The notes under the pieces were generated by a model. That model was not told where the DNA came from, did not search any database, and saw only the letters and a list, made by a program, of their open reading frames with translations. DNA of 64,000 bases from Chthoniobacterales bacterium (GTDB lineage Bacteria > Verrucomicrobiota > Verrucomicrobiia > Chthoniobacterales > JAATET01), in assembly GCA_015655545.1 (NCBI GenBank), contig JAATET010000103.1, positions 1 through 64,000 on the forward strand. Reading direction: 5' to 3'. Both the position numbers and the translations under genes were made by a program. Positions 14,593-23,007 of this stretch are shown one piece after another; within the stretch, counting starts at the first letter, position 1; each line of letters starts with the position of its first letter.

Positions 14593-15651
14593 TCAAGCAG
14601 GCAGCGCGGAATAGTCGGTGTAGCCGTGCTCGGCGCCGCCGTAAAAGGTGGACGGGTCGGGCGCGTTCAGCGGCGCGCCTTCCGCGAAACGGCGCGGCAG
14701 GTCGGGGTTCGCGATGAAGAGCTGGCCCCACGCCACGGCATCCGCCTTGCCTGCCTCGATCGCGGCCTCCGCGCTGGCCTGCGTGAAAAGCTGATTCGCG
14801 ATGAGCGCTCCGCCGAATTCCTGTTTCAGCGTCGCGGCGATTTCCTGTCCGTCGAACGCCTCCCGCGCGCAAAGGAAGGCGAGGCCGCGGCTGCCGGCTT
14901 CGCGGGCGACATGGCTGAAAGTGGCCACGCGATCCGCATCGCCCATGCCGTGCGAATCTCCGCGCGGCGCAAGATGCAGGCCCACGCGATCCGCTCCCCA
15001 CACGCCGATGGCAGCGTCGACCGCCTCAAGCATCAGGCGCGCGCGATTTTCGACCGGGCCGCCATAGTCGTCCGTGCGGAGATTGCTCGATGTCTGCAGG
15101 AATTGATCGAGCAGGTAGCCATTCGCGCCATGCAGCTCCACGCCGTCGAAGCCGGCCCGCTGCGCGTTCTCCGCACCGCGGCGATACGCCTCGACGATGG
15201 CGGGAATCTCATTCCGATCGAGCGCGCGCGGCGTGACGAACGGCTTGAGCGGGCGCACGAGGCTCACATGGCCGGCGGGCGCGATGGCGCTGGGCGCGAC
15301 CGGCAGTTTGCCGTCGAGGTAGAGCGGATCGGAAATGCGGCCCACATGCCAGAGCTGGAGCAGGATCGTGCCGCCGGCTTCATGGACGGCCTTCGTCACG
15401 AGCTTCCAGCCTTCCACCTGTTCCCCGGACCAGATGCCCGGCGTGTCGGGATAGCCGACGCCCATGGGATCCACGCTGGTGGCCTCGCTGAGAATCAGGC
15501 CCGCCGTCGCGCGCTGGCGGTAATATTCCGCCATCATCGCATTCGGCACGCGGCCTTTGGATGAGCGGCAGCGCGTGAGGGGCGCCATCACGACGCGGTT
15601 GGGAAGCGTGAATGCTCCGGCGCGGAGCGGCGTGAGAAGGATGGAGCTCAT
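14593..15651 (-). CDS. Old Yellow Enzyme-family alkene reductase
   Basis: A 352-residue FMN-binding TIM barrel like NemA/OYE. Diagnostic segments are LPNRVVMAPLTRCRS, GLILSEATSVDPMG, ILLQLWHVGR, the substrate-binding GVELHGANGYLLDQFLQ, and NLRTDDYGGPVENR with the proton-donor Tyr. Such enzymes reduce activated C=C bonds or nitro-esters with NAD(P)H. The length is normal. It lies directly upstream of the TrmN6-like gene and downstream of trpS, all on the minus strand; a functional link is not obvious. Confidence 0.92.
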   Translation of the reverse strand: MSSILLTPLRAGAFTLPNRVVMAPLTRCRSSKGRVPNAMMAEYYRQRATAGLILSEATSVDPMGVGYPDTPGIWSGEQVEGWKLVTKAVHEAGGTILLQLWHVGRISDPLYLDGKLPVAPSAIAPAGHVSLVRPLKPFVTPRALDRNEIPAIVEAYRRGAENAQRAGFDGVELHGANGYLLDQFLQTSSNLRTDDYGGPVENRARLMLEAVDAAIGVWGADRVGLHLAPRGDSHGMGDADRVATFSHVAREAGSRGLAFLCAREAFDGQEIAATLKQEFGGALIANQLFTQASAEAAIEAGKADAVAWGQLFIANPDLPRRFAEGAPLNAPDPSTFYGGAEHGYTDYSALPA

Positions 15652-15681
15652 AGTCGGATGATAGAGGTGAAGAGTTGAAAT

Positions 15682-16644
15682 TCAGGCGAGGCCGACAGCC
15701 TTGCGCACGCGGCTCATCACACCCTCGGCAATCGCATTTGCCTTCGCGGCGCCGTCACGCAACACATCGTCCACGAGTGCGGGATCGGCCACGATCGCGG
15801 CGCGTTTCTCGCGCATCGGCGCAAAATATTCCCACACGGCCGCGAAAAGCGTTTTCTTGAAATCGCCGTAGCCGCAGCCGCCGGCCTGGAAGGCGGCGAC
15901 CATGGCGGCGTAATCGGATTCGGAGGCGAGCAGCCTGTAGAGCCCGAGGATCGCGGAATTCTCCGTCGGCTTCGGCGCTTCGACGGGCGTGGAATCCGTC
16001 TGAATGCTCATGATTTTTTTTCGCAGCACCTTCTCGTCCTCGAAAATCTCGATCGTGTTGCCGTAGCTCTTGCTCATCTTCGCGCCATCGAGGCCGGGCA
16101 CCGCCGCGGTGTCTTCGCGAATGCTAGGCTCGGGCAATTTGAAGACGCTGCCGTAGAGCTCGTTCATCTTGATCGCGATGTCGCGCGTGACCTCGAGATG
16201 CTGTTTTTGATCCCGGCCGACCGGCACGAGATCGCTGTCGTAGATGAGAATATCCGCGGCCATGAGCACGGGATAAGCGAAGAGTCCGTGCGAAGCAGCG
16301 AATCCGCGCGCGGTCTTGTCTTTGTAGGAATGGCAGCGCTCGAGCAGGCCCATCGGCGTGACCGCGCTGAGAATCCACGAGAGCTCGGTGACCGCCGGCA
16401 CATCCGACTGACGGAAAAAACAGGCCCGCGCCGGATCGAGGCCACAGGCAAGAAAGTCGATCGCGAGCTCGCGCGAATGCGCTCTCAGCGCCGCCGGATC
16501 GTGCACGGTGGTGAGGGCGTGCAAGTCCGCGACGAAATAGAATGCCTCTCCTTTTTCCTGGAGCTCGATGGCGGGTCGCATCATCCCGAAATAATTTCCG
16601 AGGTGCAGTTTTCCCGAGGGCTGGATGCCGGATAAAATACGCAT
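15682..16644 (-). CDS. trpS: Tryptophan--tRNA ligase
   Basis: A 320-residue class Ic synthetase that charges tRNA-Trp. The HIGH-type signature is PSGKLHLGNY (residues 9-18), the KMSKS loop lies at 189-193, and the Trp-recognition region is seen in FRQSDVPAVTELSWILSAVT with GRDQKQHLEVTRD. The length and order fit bacterial TrpS. No T-box or trp leader is evident upstream. Confidence 0.96.
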   Translation of the reverse strand: MRILSGIQPSGKLHLGNYFGMMRPAIELQEKGEAFYFVADLHALTTVHDPAALRAHSRELAIDFLACGLDPARACFFRQSDVPAVTELSWILSAVTPMGLLERCHSYKDKTARGFAASHGLFAYPVLMAADILIYDSDLVPVGRDQKQHLEVTRDIAIKMNELYGSVFKLPEPSIREDTAAVPGLDGAKMSKSYGNTIEIFEDEKVLRKKIMSIQTDSTPVEAPKPTENSAILGLYRLLASESDYAAMVAAFQAGGCGYGDFKKTLFAAVWEYFAPMREKRAAIVADPALVDDVLRDGAAKANAIAEGVMSRVRKAVGLA

Positions 16645-16760
16645 GGCGAGAGCGTCGAGCTAAACGCAGATTCGGCGGATTTGCGAGATTACAGAATTCC
16701 GCGCCGTCTATTCCGGCAGCGGGAATTTCCATCCGGCCGCCCGCGATGGAACGCCGAAGC

Positions 16761-18176
16761 TCAAGGCAACTGTTTATCCGTGCGGAAAGGAAGCGCGGGC
16801 AGGCCTTCCTTATTGGTGAGATCGGCGGCCGGAGCGGCGGCCCAGGCATAGCGCACCGTCTTCGGGGCGGCGAGGCCCGGACCTTCCACGGTCACGGTGT
16901 CGCCGGCGATGGCCGCTTTCGCATAAACATAAACGCCATTGCTTCCCGCCACCTCGAACCCCTCGGGCGACGAACCGCCGTGCCGGCTGGCGAGGCCGCT
17001 GCCGCCGGAATCAAAAGTGATCGTCAGGCGAGCGCCGGTGATTTCCACTTTTTTCATGACCGGGCCGCTAGCCTTCACCGCTTCCCGGTACACGTCGCGC
17101 CGCGCGAGCAGGGCCGCGCGCTGGCCGACGATCTCCTTTTCTTTCGGATGAAGATTCTTGCCATCGGTCGTGTCGATCGTGACGACCAGGCCGGTATTCG
17201 GGACGGTCCGCGCGACGGTGGCCTGAGCCTCGCGCACCCACGTGAAGAAGTGATCCTGCGGGTGAATTTTCGCAGCGTAAGGGGGCAGCTGCACGATCAG
17301 GAACGGCAGGTCGGGACGATTCCACTCCGCGCGCCAGCTCCGGATGAGCGCGCCAAGCAGCTGCGCATAGATTTCCGGTTTCGCCGCGTTGGACTCGCCT
17401 TGATACCAGATGACGCCGGTCAACCCGCAAGGCACGAGCGGAGCGATCATTCCATTGTAAAGGGTGGAGGGCATGATCGTCCGGTCCTGGGAGCTGGTGA
17501 TCTGGCTGGGCTTGATTCCGGCGAGCGCTCTCTTAGGAGTCCAGGCCTCCACGGCGGTGCCGCCGTAGGAGCTGTTGATGAGCCCCATCGGCACGTTCTT
17601 GAGCGCCGGATCTTTGAGCAGTGAGAGAGCGAAAAAGTAGCCGACCGCCGTGAATTCCGCGGCGGATTCCGGCGTGGCGTGTTGCCATTTCGCACCGAAC
17701 GAGCGCGAGGGGGTCGGGGCGCCGCCGAGATCAATGGTCAACAAACGCAGGTTGGGATAATCCAGGGATGCGGCTGCCGCAGCCGGGCCGCCGATCGCGT
17801 CCTTGGTGGTGAACTTCATATTCGACTGGCCGGAGCAGAGCCACACGTCGCCGCTGAGGACATCCTGCACCGCGACGCTTTTTCCACGGGAGGTTGCTTT
17901 CAAGGTGTAGGGGCCGCCGACCGGCAAAGCGGCAAGATCGACCCGCCACCGCCCATCGCTTCCGATCCTCCCGGCGACATGCTGTGGGCCCAGCTGCACG
18001 TCGACGCTGGCATTCGGCTGGCCTTCGCCCCAGATGGGGATTTTTTGATTTCGCTGGACGACCATGCCGTCGGAGAAGATCGACGCGAGCTCGAGATCGG
18101 CGGCACGGCTCGGCCACGCAAAGGCGGCGAGAATGACCATGGCCGCGGGGAGTCGCCATTTTTGTCGGGGGTGCAT
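16761..18176 (-). CDS. Secreted sialate O-acetylesterase-like SGNH hydrolase
   Basis: Starting from ATG 18176 the product is 471 residues with a signal peptide (KWRLPAAMVILAAFAWPSRA). A short beta domain (ASIFSDGMVVQRNQKIPIWG) precedes the catalytic domain, whose nucleophile is S118 in WLCSGQSNM; further blocks are GVIWYQGESNA and VIWYQGES-like strand ends, and a late Asp/His region (DTTDGKNLHPKEKE). Sialate 9-O-acetylesterase-family (SASA) proteins remove acetyl groups from sialic acids or plant polysaccharides. In an organism with GH28, GH5 and GH46 enzymes, a role in polysaccharide deacetylation is plausible. Confidence 0.88.
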   Translation of the reverse strand: MHPRQKWRLPAAMVILAAFAWPSRAADLELASIFSDGMVVQRNQKIPIWGEGQPNASVDVQLGPQHVAGRIGSDGRWRVDLAALPVGGPYTLKATSRGKSVAVQDVLSGDVWLCSGQSNMKFTTKDAIGGPAAAAASLDYPNLRLLTIDLGGAPTPSRSFGAKWQHATPESAAEFTAVGYFFALSLLKDPALKNVPMGLINSSYGGTAVEAWTPKRALAGIKPSQITSSQDRTIMPSTLYNGMIAPLVPCGLTGVIWYQGESNAAKPEIYAQLLGALIRSWRAEWNRPDLPFLIVQLPPYAAKIHPQDHFFTWVREAQATVARTVPNTGLVVTIDTTDGKNLHPKEKEIVGQRAALLARRDVYREAVKASGPVMKKVEITGARLTITFDSGGSGLASRHGGSSPEGFEVAGSNGVYVYAKAAIAGDTVTVEGPGLAAPKTVRYAWAAAPAADLTNKEGLPALPFRTDKQLP

Positions 18177-18326
18177 GCCCAATGCATCGCATGCCGAGAA
18201 TGCAGACTTCAAATAAAATTCCCGAAAGTCGCGATATCCGCCGGCGGACGGCCCAGGCCATCCGACGAAGATCGAACGATCCCCGCCGTTCATGCGTCTC
18301 ACCTATAGAATCCCGAGGAGGGAAAT

Positions 18327-19061
18327 ATGAATGCGATTCCGGAATCGGTGCCGGTATTTTCTGCCGCCGCCCGAGAGACATCACCCGCGCCGAAAATGCC
18401 GCGCACGGTGGACCATCTGCAAATCTTCGGACATCATGTGCGCGTCGATGTTCACGAGCCGGACGGCGAGGGGCGACCTCATACGGTTTTGCTGCTGCAC
18501 GGCGCCGGCGGATTGCTCGGCGACGGAGCCCTGCTGCGACGGGCGGGCCGGAACCTCTCGGCACACGGCTTCCGCGCCTGCGTGGTGCACTATTTCAACA
18601 CGACGAGCACGCTTTTCGCCACGCACTCGAATGTCCGCGAGCACGCCGCCCGGTGGCAGGCGGCACTCGTCGAGATCGCGCAAAATTACGCGCGAGCGGC
18701 GCGGGAGCCGGTCGGCTTGCTGGGATATTCGTTCGGCGGTTTCCTCGCGGTCGGCGCGTCCCGCGAAACTTCCCGGATCGGCGCCGTCGCCGTGCTGGGC
18801 GGCGGGCTGCCGGCGGAGCACGAGCCTTTGCTTCCCGCGCCTTTGCCACCCCTGCTCGTGCTGCACGGCGGGCAGGACGATCGAGTCCCCGTGGAATGCG
18901 CCGACGCCCTCGTGCGCATGGGGCGCCGCGCCGGAGCCGTGGTCGAGAGTGTCGTCTATCCGAACGAGGGTCACAGCCTCCGAACGAGGGCCGAACGGGA
19001 TGCTTTTGACCGCGCCGCCGAGTTTTTCGCGGCACGTCTTGAAGCTGGCGCGCACCGATGA
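18327..19061 (+). CDS. Dienelactone hydrolase-family alpha/beta hydrolase
   Basis: A 244-residue cytosolic-looking hydrolase: oxyanion region TVLLLHGAGGLLGDG, nucleophile Ser in LLGYSFGGFLAVG, Asp in HGGQDDRVPVE and His in PNEGHSL. The nucleophile is Ser where classical dienelactone hydrolase has Cys, so esterase activity is more likely. ATG 18327 follows AGGAGGGAAAT at a good distance. It is divergent from the SASA esterase. Confidence 0.85.
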   Translation: MNAIPESVPVFSAAARETSPAPKMPRTVDHLQIFGHHVRVDVHEPDGEGRPHTVLLLHGAGGLLGDGALLRRAGRNLSAHGFRACVVHYFNTTSTLFATHSNVREHAARWQAALVEIAQNYARAAREPVGLLGYSFGGFLAVGASRETSRIGAVAVLGGGLPAEHEPLLPAPLPPLLVLHGGQDDRVPVECADALVRMGRRAGAVVESVVYPNEGHSLRTRAERDAFDRAAEFFAARLEAGAHR

Positions 19062-19087
19062 TTTGCGCTAACTCAGCGGCGACTCCT

Positions 19088-19160
19088 GGGGGCATAGCTC
19101 AATGGTTAGAGCAGCCGGCTCATAACTGGTTGGTTCTCGGTTCAAATCCGAGTGTCCCCA
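19088..19160 (+). tRNA. tRNA with CAT anticodon (Met or lysidine-Ile2)
   Basis: Acceptor GGGGGCA (19088-19094) pairs with TGTCCCC (19153-19159) with one G-T pair; the discriminator is A19160. The D-arm is TAGCTCAATGGTTAGAGCA, the anticodon loop is CTCATAA, and the T-arm holds GGTTCAAATCC. No CCA is encoded, unlike the tRNA-Gly at 1448. Elongator Met and the Ile2 species that carries lysidine both have this loop; the sequence alone does not settle which. Confidence 0.95.
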
Positions 19161-19219
19161 CTTTCCCCGCGTCGCTTGGTGATTGAGCGGCACGGATTCG
19201 CGCGGTAGGTAATCTCGCA

Positions 19220-20290
19220 ATGATGACGCTCCTCCGCTGGCTCGGCCGCGCGCTTTTAGCGCTGCTGGTTCTCGTTTTACTGGGCGGAATTTGGGTGTGC
19301 TGGAGGTTCGAGCAGTGGAAAAAAGAAACGATCGTCGCGCTCGATGGCGGCAGCAAAGTCGTGCAGACCTCCGCCGGCGCCATCGAATATACCGAGATCG
19401 GATCCGGTCCGGCGGTGCTCGTCTGCCACGGCGCACCCGGCGGCTACGACCAGGCGGCCCTCATCGGCGCCGCGCTGGCGAAGGAGGGTTTTCGCATCAT
19501 CGCGCCGTCGCGGCCGGGGTTTCTGCGCACCCCGCTGACGACCGGATTGCTGTTTGACGACCAGGCCGACGCGCTGGCCGCGCTGCTCGATAAACTGGAC
19601 GTGAAAAAAGTTTCCGTCCTCGGGTTTTCCACCGGCGCACCTGTGGCGGTGGACTTTGCAATCCGGCATCCCGATCGCACCGGCGCGCTCGTCCTGCTCG
19701 CTCCCGTCACGGTGCCATATCAGCGCTGGGCTCCGACCGAGCCGCGCCCGCTCCTCTCGGAAGCTGCCCTTTACCAACCCACGGGCGACATGGGGGCATG
19801 GCTTTTCGTCGAACAGGCAAAACGCGATCCGCGCTGGCTGCTCGATGGCAGCCTCGCGATCGATACCGCGCTGAATGAGAGCGCTCGCCGCAGCCTGGTC
19901 GATTTCGTGCTGCACGATCCGGCACAGCTCGCGTTTTTCCAAAGCCTCGTCGGCACGATCGCGCCCCTGAGCCCGCGTGAAACCGGCACCCGCAACGACC
20001 TGCTCCAGATTCGCGTCCCCCCTTCCGTCGCGTATGAAAAAATTCAGGCTCCCGTCCTGCTCGTGCATGGCGCCGCCGATGGCGCCGCCAAATGGGACGA
20101 CCCCAAGCAAATCACCGACAAGCTGCCTTTCGCAAAAGTCGTCGCCGTGCGGGACGCGGGCCAGCTCGTCTGGCTCGGTCCAAACGCGGCCGCCGCACAG
20201 CAGGCCGTGCAGGATTTTCTCGGGAATCCGCCACCCATTTCGACACCAACGCCGACGCCGACGCCATCGCCAACCCCGGCGGCCAGCTAG
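19220..20290 (+). CDS. Membrane-anchored alpha/beta hydrolase, catalytic His replaced
   Basis: A 356-residue protein with an N-terminal membrane anchor (residues 5-28) and an alpha/beta-hydrolase fold. The oxyanion strand is VLVCHGAPGGYD, the nucleophile elbow is VLGFSTGAPVA, and the acid region is VLLVHGAADGAAKWDD. Where the catalytic His is expected (DAG-H-LVWL) the residue is Q315, from codon CAG at 20162-20164. The chain ends in a Thr/Pro repeat (STPTPTPTPSPTPAAS). It may have lost hydrolase activity or use another residue. The M48 gene starts 9 nt later. Confidence 0.8.
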   Translation: MMTLLRWLGRALLALLVLVLLGGIWVCWRFEQWKKETIVALDGGSKVVQTSAGAIEYTEIGSGPAVLVCHGAPGGYDQAALIGAALAKEGFRIIAPSRPGFLRTPLTTGLLFDDQADALAALLDKLDVKKVSVLGFSTGAPVAVDFAIRHPDRTGALVLLAPVTVPYQRWAPTEPRPLLSEAALYQPTGDMGAWLFVEQAKRDPRWLLDGSLAIDTALNESARRSLVDFVLHDPAQLAFFQSLVGTIAPLSPRETGTRNDLLQIRVPPSVAYEKIQAPVLLVHGAADGAAKWDDPKQITDKLPFAKVVAVRDAGQLVWLGPNAAAAQQAVQDFLGNPPPISTPTPTPTPSPTPAAS

Positions 20291-20299
20291 ACTCCGCCC

Positions 20300-22090
20300 G
20301 TGGACTTTTTCGAGAGCCAGGCCCGCGCACACCGCAAGACGAAGTGGCTTATCGTCTATTTCGCCCTCGCGGTGCTCGGCATCATTCTCACGCTCCACGT
20401 GGCGGCGGCGTTCGCGTTCAAGGAATCGCTCACCGATTGGCGCAATCTCGGGATGATCTCCGGCGGCGTGATCGTCGTCGTCGCGCTCGGCTCGCTTTAT
20501 CGCATGGCCGAGCTTTCCCACGGCGGCAGAGTCGTCGCCCAGATGCTCGGCGGCCGCCAGCTCGCCCCGCACACCACCGACCTCCGCGAGCAGCAGCTGC
20601 GCAATGTGGTCGAGGAAATGGCCCTCGCTTCCGGCGTGCCCGTGCCGGACATCTACGTCCTCGACGACGAGCAGGCGATCAATGCCTTCGCCGCAGGCAA
20701 CACACCCGGCGACGCCGTCGTGGCCGTGACGCGCGGCACGCTCGAGCAGCTGAATCGCGACCAGCTCCAGGGCGTGATCGCGCACGAGTTCAGCCATATT
20801 CTCAACGGCGACATGCGGCTGAACCTGCGCCTCATCGGCGTGCTCACCGGTATTCTCCTGCTCGCGATCATCGGCCGCATCGTCTTCGAGCTCGGCGCGC
20901 GCGGCGGCGGCGGCGTGCGCGGCGGCAGCAAGAACAACGCGCAGATTCCGCTCTTCGCCATCGGCGCCGGATTGTGGCTCATCGGATCGATCGGCGTGTT
21001 TTTTGCCAAACTCATCAAGGCGGCGGTCAGCCGGCAGCGGGAATTCCTCGCCGATGCCTCGGCCGTGCAGTTCACGCGCAATCCCGACGGCATCGCCGGC
21101 GCGCTCTACAAGATCGGCCAGGCGGGATCGAAGCTCCAATCGCCGCGCGCGGACGAGGCGAGCCACCTGTTTTTTGGCAATGGATTGGGCGAATCTTTTG
21201 CCGGGATGTTCGCGACCCATCCGCCGATCGAGGAGCGCATCCAGGCCATCGATCCCGGCTTTCAGCCGCGCGAGGAAACGGTGCCCGTCAAAACTCCGCC
21301 CCCGGCCGCCGGCCCGGCGCCGCGCAATGTCGCCCTCGCCGGTGCGATGCTCGCGGCGATGCCTGTCTTCGCCCGCGAAGGCGCGCGATCGACCGCGAGC
21401 GCGGTGCCGTTGATCTACGCCCTTTTGTTGAGCAACGACGCCGCGACTCGCGAGCGCCAGCTTTCCGCCATCCAGCTGAGTCCGGAAGATCGCGCCGAGG
21501 TCGATCGGGACGTCCGGCGCGGCGGGGAAATTTCGGACGCCATCGGCGTGATGGATCTTTGCCTGCCCGCGCTCCGCCAGCTTTCCGACGCGCAATACGC
21601 CAGCTTCCGCGACAACGTCGGCAAGCTGATCCAGTGCGACGGCGAGGTCGATCTCTTCGAGTTCGTCCTGCACAAGGCGCTGCTGCGGCACGTGGACCAC
21701 GCCTTCACGAAGAGCCGCGGCCCGGCGGTGAAATATCGCTCGCCCGTGCCGCTCCTGCCCGACATCGCAACCGCTCTTTCCGCGCTGGCCTGGTATGCCG
21801 GCGAGACCGCGGAAGCCCGCGACGCCGCCTTCCAGGCCGGGGTGGCGGCGCTGATGCTGAAGCCCGACGCTTTTCCCATGCAACGAATCGACGGCTGCGA
21901 TTTCGCCGCGCTGGATGCGGCGCTCGATCGCCTGGCCGAGGCGGATCCGCCGACGCGGCAAAAGATCTTCAACGCCTGCAACCAGGCCGTGCGGCACGAT
22001 GGCGTGATCCAGCCCCGCGAGGCGGCATTGCTGCGGGCGGTCTCCGACGTGCTCGCCTGCCCGATGCTCGATCCGGAGAATGTGGCGTGA
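20300..22090 (+). CDS. M48-family membrane metallopeptidase (HtpX-like) with long C-terminal region
   Basis: A 596-residue protein starting at GTG 20300. Two membrane segments (about 16-38 and 50-68) precede the protease domain, whose zinc site is H162-E163-F-S-H166 followed by ILNGDMRLN; the third ligand Glu lies in SRQREFLADASA. Two more membrane spans follow (about 188-208 and 222-243). After ATHPPIEERIQAIDP the last 250 residues form an extra helical region of unknown role, making it far longer than HtpX. It likely degrades damaged membrane proteins. The final codons overlap the next gene. Confidence 0.88.
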   Translation: MDFFESQARAHRKTKWLIVYFALAVLGIILTLHVAAAFAFKESLTDWRNLGMISGGVIVVVALGSLYRMAELSHGGRVVAQMLGGRQLAPHTTDLREQQLRNVVEEMALASGVPVPDIYVLDDEQAINAFAAGNTPGDAVVAVTRGTLEQLNRDQLQGVIAHEFSHILNGDMRLNLRLIGVLTGILLLAIIGRIVFELGARGGGGVRGGSKNNAQIPLFAIGAGLWLIGSIGVFFAKLIKAAVSRQREFLADASAVQFTRNPDGIAGALYKIGQAGSKLQSPRADEASHLFFGNGLGESFAGMFATHPPIEERIQAIDPGFQPREETVPVKTPPPAAGPAPRNVALAGAMLAAMPVFAREGARSTASAVPLIYALLLSNDAATRERQLSAIQLSPEDRAEVDRDVRRGGEISDAIGVMDLCLPALRQLSDAQYASFRDNVGKLIQCDGEVDLFEFVLHKALLRHVDHAFTKSRGPAVKYRSPVPLLPDIATALSALAWYAGETAEARDAAFQAGVAALMLKPDAFPMQRIDGCDFAALDAALDRLAEADPPTRQKIFNACNQAVRHDGVIQPREAALLRAVSDVLACPMLDPENVA

Positions 22091-22971
22091 ACGGGCGCCT
22101 GATCACCACGGCGGAGCTCGCCGCCCTCGAAACCGAGAAGACCACCGCACATCGGCTCTGGACAGGCGAAGGCGGCTGGGTCGATCGCTTCGGCGACGAT
22201 TTCATCGTCAGCGCCACGGACCACGGGGGACCGATCGCGGCGAGCCTGCCGGAGTGGCTTGCGAGGCTCGGTTTGAATGTCCGGAGAATCTTTGCGCGGC
22301 GGCTGGTGAAGCAGCCCGGCGGAAACGACAAACCCGAGCAGGCCTTCGGAACCAAAGGCCCGCTGGAAACGGTCGCGAGCGAGCGCGGAATGAAGTTCGG
22401 CATCGATTTCGCGGCCGGATATTCCGCCGGACTTTTCTGCGACCAAAGGGCGAACCGCGCGCATCTCGAATCGCTGCGCCCACGGCGCGTGCTGAATTGC
22501 TTCGCCTACACCTGCGCATTTTCCGTGGCGGCGGCGCGCGCGGGCGCGGAGACATTGAGCCTCGATCTTTCACGCAAGTCGCTCGAGCGCGGAAAGGCGA
22601 ATCTCGCGCTGAACGGCCTCGCGTCCGAACGCCATCGCTTCATCGCGGATGATGTGTTTGCCGTGCTGCCGCGACTCGCGCGGCGCGGAGAAAAATTCGA
22701 CGCGATCATTCTCGATCCGCCCACCTTTTCGCGGGGAGCGAAGGGACGGATTTTCCGGGCGGTGGAAAATTTGGGCGGCCTGCTGGGGCGGGCGCTCGAT
22801 GTCGCGGAGAGCGGCGCGCGGATCCTGCTCTCCACGAATGCGCATGACATCGATGTCGCCGCCCTCAAAGGCATTGCACGCGGATTGGAATCGCATGCCG
22901 TTCCTCCCCCCGTGGAATATCCGCCGGGAAGCGCGGCGGCCACGCTCTGGTTGGTTGCACCAGAGTCATAA
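22087..22971 (+). CDS. RlmI/RlmK-like class I SAM rRNA methyltransferase
   Basis: A 294-residue protein starting at GTG 22087, which overlaps the M48 stop by 4 bp. It has the SAM loop VLNCFAYTCAFSVAAARAG, the LSLDLSRKSLERGKANLALN strand-helix and the catalytic-type ILDPPTFSRG, all typical of the RlmI/YccW family that makes 5-methylcytosine or methylguanine in 23S rRNA. The N-terminal PUA domain of full RlmI is shortened. Its target is not deducible. Confidence 0.85.
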   Translation: MNGRLITTAELAALETEKTTAHRLWTGEGGWVDRFGDDFIVSATDHGGPIAASLPEWLARLGLNVRRIFARRLVKQPGGNDKPEQAFGTKGPLETVASERGMKFGIDFAAGYSAGLFCDQRANRAHLESLRPRRVLNCFAYTCAFSVAAARAGAETLSLDLSRKSLERGKANLALNGLASERHRFIADDVFAVLPRLARRGEKFDAIILDPPTFSRGAKGRIFRAVENLGGLLGRALDVAESGARILLSTNAHDIDVAALKGIARGLESHAVPPPVEYPPGSAAATLWLVAPES

Positions 22972-23007
22972 AATCGGGAATATGGACGCCCGCCTCACCC
23001 TTGATCC

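Noticed and set aside
16645-16760. Coding end between trpS and the SASA esterase
   Set aside because: The short frames here lack conserved sequence and start signals. It is treated as intergenic.
19277-21997. 906-codon open frame on the minus strand
   Set aside because: It is antisense to two well-supported genes (alpha/beta hydrolase and M48 protease). Its product is low in identifiable motifs and full of Arg, Asp, His and Ala, as expected from GC-biased shadow frames.
20092-22086. Long upstream extension of the RlmI-like gene frame
   Set aside because: The part before GTG 22087 overlaps the M48 gene in another frame and has no methyltransferase or PUA similarity.
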